Assembly: GCA_032718475.1 (NCBI GenBank)
Contig: JAUCBJ010006962.1
Span: forward strand, 62,001 to 126,000
Length of the DNA stretch: 64,000 nt
From: Nemertoderma westbladi
Taxonomy: Eukaryota > Xenacoelomorpha > Nemertodermatida > Nemertodermatidae
Reading direction: 5' to 3'
Below, piece after piece: positions 63,613-64,000 of this stretch. Made by a program: the position numbers and the translations under genes. How positions within the stretch are numbered: the first letter of the stretch is position 1; the number at the start of each line of letters is the position of its first letter. The notes under the pieces are model-generated. The model made no database searches and was not told the DNA's origin. It saw nothing but the letters and a program-made list of their open reading frames with translations.

Positions 63613-64000
63613 TAATAATACGTTAGAAGAAATTAATATTAATAGTACCGTAGTAGATAACCCTAATCAAACTTTTATTGCAGGAAATATATTTTACCCG
63701 GTAATTTAAATTTAAATCAAATAATCTCAAATAATAATTCCAATTCAAATATTCAAAATAATCCGAACTAATAATTTAAATTCTAATATATATCCAAATA
63801 ATTCGAATAATAATTTAAATTTAGAAAATAATAATAATTCTAATTTAAATAATTTAAATAATAATATTGATAACGGGGCTATTAATACTAATGTAGACAC
63901 AGGTAGTCCGGCCAACGGGGCCTGCAAGGCCACGCAGTTAGTGCGCAGGGAGTAGCGGGGTGAGAGACCCCGACGGGGGCCTGGTAGGCCACGTAGTATA
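63613..64000 (+). other. Asn-rich low-complexity coding-like tail
   Basis: An AAT/AAC-rich tract (about 63665-63865) whose + strand frame reads Asn/Leu/Ser runs, then GAINTNVDTGSPANGACKAT and a TAG at about 63953. The palindromic GGCCTGCAAGGCC and GGCCTGGTAGGCC follow near the end. Part of the putative LTR element; family unknown. Confidence 0.35.

Overview
The window is animal nuclear DNA: AT-rich, low gene density, full of microsatellites and transposable elements, with one intron-containing gene. BEL/Pao, DIRS-order, APE-type LINE, hAT and Tc1/mariner-like elements plus a KRAB-SSXRD-PR/SET-zinc-finger gene point to an invertebrate metazoan, probably marine. I cannot name the phylum from sequence alone.

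Layout. 1-23.4 kb is a nested transposon complex. An old APE-type LINE (LINE-A, + strand) is split by a young giant BEL/Pao LTR retrotransposon (2785-21325, minus strand, 18.5 kb, two 1,921-bp LTRs about 0.5% different, 5-bp target duplication TAGAA). LINE-A is also split by a second truncated LINE (21846-23098). The BEL element encodes Gag-protease-RT-RNase H-integrase (18595-9944, broken by one in-frame TGA). Downstream of pol, where env would lie, is a third large ORF (9282 to about 5726). I read it as a WRN/RNase D-like 3'-5' exonuclease domain followed by three zinc knuckles. Ten copies of a 17-nt self-complementary motif, all in one orientation, are scattered through coding and noncoding parts of this element and were seen nowhere else.

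23.4-27.3 kb holds a foldback element, a duplicated repeat and a LINE fragment with a 12-bp target duplication. 27.3-32.5 kb is a two-exon PRDM9-like gene on the minus strand. Its single 2.7-kb intron has inverted ends resembling the terminal repeats of a 148-bp MITE just upstream, and contains an hAT remnant with 8-bp target duplications. 33-39.3 kb is LINE tails and terminal-inverted-repeat elements. 39.9-43.8 kb is an apparently intact DIRS-order element (Gag, RT-RNase H, tyrosine recombinase in overlapping frames, minus strand). 44-57 kb is dominated by tandem and inverted satellite-like arrays, LINE tails and an integrase-core remnant. 57-64 kb has a small MITE, LINE tails, degenerate Gag-like coding sequence and a TATA-driven Gag-like ORF that probably starts another LTR element running off the window.

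The only likely host gene is the PRDM9-like gene. Everything else is mobile DNA, its debris or simple repeats.
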